14,929 bases of DNA from Pseudomonadota bacterium (GTDB taxonomy: Bacteria; Pseudomonadota; Alphaproteobacteria; Sphingomonadales; Sphingomonadaceae), in contig JAEZHP010000119.1 in assembly GCA_023416515.1 (NCBI GenBank), forward strand, positions 1 to 14,929. Reading direction: 5' to 3'. The translations under genes were made by a program, and so were the position numbers. The notes under the pieces were generated by a model. It was given only the letters and a program-made list of their open reading frames with translations, searched no databases and had not been told where the DNA came from. Of this stretch, positions 13,207 through 14,929 are shown one piece after another; the first letter of the stretch is position 1; every line of letters starts with the position of its first letter.

Positions 13207-14674
13207 GGCGAGAGCGGAACGCGGAAAATCGAGAAGTCGCCGCGACCTGACCGTCGGGCCGATAGCGCCGACTTTGCTCGCGTTCGCGCTGCCGACGCTC
13301 GGCTCGTCGGTGCTCCAGTCGCTCAACGGTTCGGTCAACGCGATCTGGGTCGGGCGCTTCCTCGGCGAGGATGCGCTTGCCGCCACGACCAATGGCAACC
13401 TCGTCATGTTCCTGCTGATGGCGTTCGTCTTCGGCTTCGGGATGGCGGCGACGATCCTCATTGGGCAAGCATTCGGCCGCCGCGACATCCTCCATGCGCG
13501 GCGGGTGATGGGAACGTCGATCGGGACCTTCGTCGCGCTCGTCACGCTCATCTCGGTGGTCGGGTGGATCACTGCGCCGCAGCTGCTGGCGGTGCTCGCG
13601 ACCCCCGGCGACGCGATGCCGCTCGCGCTCGCTTACCTGCGCGTCATCTTCATCGGAATGCCGCCGACGCTGATGCTGACGATGCTGATGATGGCGCTGC
13701 GCGGGAGCGGCGATTCGATGACGCCCTTGTGGTTCATGGCGCTCAACGTCGCGCTCGACATCGTGCTGAACCCGATCCTGATCAACGGCTGGGGTCCGGC
13801 GCCTCGCCTCGGGATCAACGGCTCGGCGCTGGCGACGACGATCGCCGCCTATGCGAGCCTCGCCGGAATGGTCGCCTATATCTACGCCCGCGATCTCCCC
13901 CTCCGGCTTCGCGGCGCGGAGCTTCGATTCCTGTCTCCGGACGGGACGCTGCTCAAGGTCATCCTGACCAAGGGCTTTCCGATCGGCCTGCAGATGATCG
14001 TCATCAGCTCATCGGCCCTGGCGATGCTCGGCCTGGTCAACCAGCATGGTGTGCACGTCACGGCTGCCTATGGCGTGACTCAGCAGCTGTGGACCTACGT
14101 CCAGATGCCGGCGATGGCGCTGGGGGCGGCGGTCAGCGCGATGGCGGCGCAGAACATCGGCGCCGGAAACTGGCACAGGGTGTCGCAAATCACGCGGACG
14201 GGCGTGCTCTTCAACCTGCTGATGACGGGAACGTTGATCGCGCTGCTCACCGTTGCCGACAAGGCGGCGCTCGGCCTGTTCCTTGGCGAAGACAGCGCGG
14301 CGATGCCAATCGCGCAGCATATCCAGCTGATCGCGACATGGGGGTTCCTGTTCTTCGGAATCAGCCTGGTGCTGTTCGGCACGGTGCGAGCCAACGGCGA
14401 GGTGGTGGGGCCGCTGATCATCCTCTTCATCGCGATGTACCCGGTCCGGCTCGGTTTCGCCTTCGGGCTGAAGCAGCCGCTCGGGCTCGATGCGCTGTGG
14501 CTGAGCTTTCCCGCCGGCATGGTCGCGACGAGCATCATGGCGGCAGCGCTGTACCTGCACGGCGGGTGGCGGAAGAAACGGATCGAGCCCGCCGAGGGCC
14601 CGGACGACGAGGAATGCCGCGAGCAGGCCGAAGCAGTCCGCGAGCCGGGCGGAGCGTTCAACCCGGCCGGCTAG
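13202..14674 (+). CDS. MATE family efflux transporter
   Basis: MATE proteins export cationic drugs and metabolites with Na+ or H+ entry. The 490-residue product has the 12-helix layout in two six-helix halves. The first half opens with the family signature at LLAFALPTLGSSVLQSLNG and VNAIWVGRFLGEDALAA, followed by AFGRRDILHARRVMG; the second opens near LTKGFPIGLQMIVISSSALAMLG. A charged tail (KKRIEPAEGPDDEE) ends the protein. The ATG at 13202 lies inside the palindromic repeat and has no Shine-Dalgarno; no later start preserves the first helix. The frame is open back to the valS stop codon, also in frame with valS. The last 17 bases overlap the 3' end of the convergent lipid-kinase-like gene. 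Substrate unknown. Confidence 0.93.
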   Translation: MTARAERGKSRSRRDLTVGPIAPTLLAFALPTLGSSVLQSLNGSVNAIWVGRFLGEDALAATTNGNLVMFLLMAFVFGFGMAATILIGQAFGRRDILHARRVMGTSIGTFVALVTLISVVGWITAPQLLAVLATPGDAMPLALAYLRVIFIGMPPTLMLTMLMMALRGSGDSMTPLWFMALNVALDIVLNPILINGWGPAPRLGINGSALATTIAAYASLAGMVAYIYARDLPLRLRGAELRFLSPDGTLLKVILTKGFPIGLQMIVISSSALAMLGLVNQHGVHVTAAYGVTQQLWTYVQMPAMALGAAVSAMAAQNIGAGNWHRVSQITRTGVLFNLLMTGTLIALLTVADKAALGLFLGEDSAAMPIAQHIQLIATWGFLFFGISLVLFGTVRANGEVVGPLIILFIAMYPVRLGFAFGLKQPLGLDALWLSFPAGMVATSIMAAALYLHGGWRKKRIEPAEGPDDEECREQAEAVREPGGAFNPAG

Positions 14675-14929
14675 GCCCCGCGGGTGCGGCCACGCGGATC
14701 GCATCGGGGAGCACGCTCGCTTCGAACGGCGTTTCCGGGCCGATCTCCCCGTCGATCGACACCCGCATGCGCGGGTGGGTGCGTATCCGGATTTTCGTCC
14801 CCCGGAACTCCCGGACCACCTGGTGCCGCGACGGCGCCTTCACGGCGCTCGCGACATAGCTCCACGCGAGCTTCGTGAGGCTTCGGCCCTCGACCGCCTG
14901 GACGACGATTTCGCCGCTCTCGAGGTCGG
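14658..14929 (-). CDS. C-terminal part of a probable diacylglycerol kinase family lipid kinase
   Basis: Only the last 90 residues are in the window; the 5' part lies beyond 14929. The visible sequence includes REFRGTKIRIRTHPRMRVSI, then DGEIGPETPFEASVLPDAI and RVAAP. The run of a strand with a basic residue, an (I/V)DGE(I/V)G turn, and a VLPxAIxVxxP end is typical of the C-terminal domain of DagK/YegS-like and sphingosine kinase-like proteins, where DGE sits near the cation site. If correct, the protein phosphorylates a lipid alcohol at the membrane. The catalytic GGDGT motif would be outside the window, so this is not confirmed. Its stop (14660-14658) lies inside the MATE gene, giving a 17-base convergent overlap. 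Confidence 0.65.
   Translation of the reverse strand, partial: DLESGEIVVQAVEGRSLTKLAWSYVASAVKAPSRHQVVREFRGTKIRIRTHPRMRVSIDGEIGPETPFEASVLPDAIRVAAPAGPSRPG

Noticed and set aside
13183..14859. 558-codon plus-strand frame overlapping the MATE gene
   Set aside because: The other frame encodes a clear MATE transporter with membrane helices; this frame gives an Arg/Ala/Asp-rich shadow.
1..14929. CRISPR arrays, tRNA or rRNA genes, insertion sequences, phage or defence genes
   Set aside because: None seen: no regularly spaced direct repeats, no tRNA-like folds recognised by eye, and no transposase, integrase or nuclease motifs in the supported genes.

Overview
The window looks like a chromosomal stretch from an alphaproteobacterium, most likely a sphingomonad. 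The evidence is the high GC content, a pyruvate dehydrogenase E1 beta subunit carrying its own lipoyl domain, a TrmFO-type tRNA methyltransferase, and two dispersed palindromes of kinds I recall from sphingomonad genomes (cores GTCATTGCGAG...CAATCCAG and CTGAACTTGTTTCAG). The placement rests on pattern recognition, not on a search. Most of the window is ordinary housekeeping and accessory genes. I see no CRISPR array, rRNA, tRNA, insertion sequence, phage or defence locus.

Left part (1-3272): a truncated DUF4197 lipoprotein gene reads left, away from priA (replication-restart helicase). priA is followed after 11 bases by a small GFA-family zinc protein and a hairpin that probably ends the transcript. 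Positions 3273-3896 hold little recognisable coding sequence but several inverted repeats, plus a possible 43-residue gene on the minus strand with a perfect Shine-Dalgarno and a near-match to a general-stress (EcfG) promoter.

Middle part (3897-9707): a DUF488 gene on the minus strand diverges from trmFO (T54 methylation of tRNA), whose stop codon overlaps the start of an alpha/beta-hydrolase gene. Facing these is a same-strand run of four genes on the minus strand, in transcription order: pdhB, a squalene/phytoene-synthase-like protein that seems to lack the catalytic aspartates, a membrane-anchored EF-hand protein, and a BLUF blue-light sensor. Whether the sensors share a transcript with pdhB is unknown; a hairpin just ahead of the EF-hand start codon could make that gene separately controlled.

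Right part (9708-14929): a universal-stress-type protein, valS, a MATE exporter and, facing it, the 3' end of a probable diacylglycerol-kinase-family gene. valS sits between two unrelated dispersed palindromes. The second palindrome provides the apparent start codon of the MATE gene. The valS segment at about 12601-12960 is clearly poorer in GC than its surroundings.

The most interesting places are the hairpin over the EF-hand ribosome binding site, the EF-hand/BLUF pair beside pdhB, the catalytically doubtful synthase-like gene behind pdhB, the valS composition dip, the palindrome-supplied MATE start, an 11-bp perfect hairpin inside priA, and the possible stress-controlled small gene. None is proven to be a new system.
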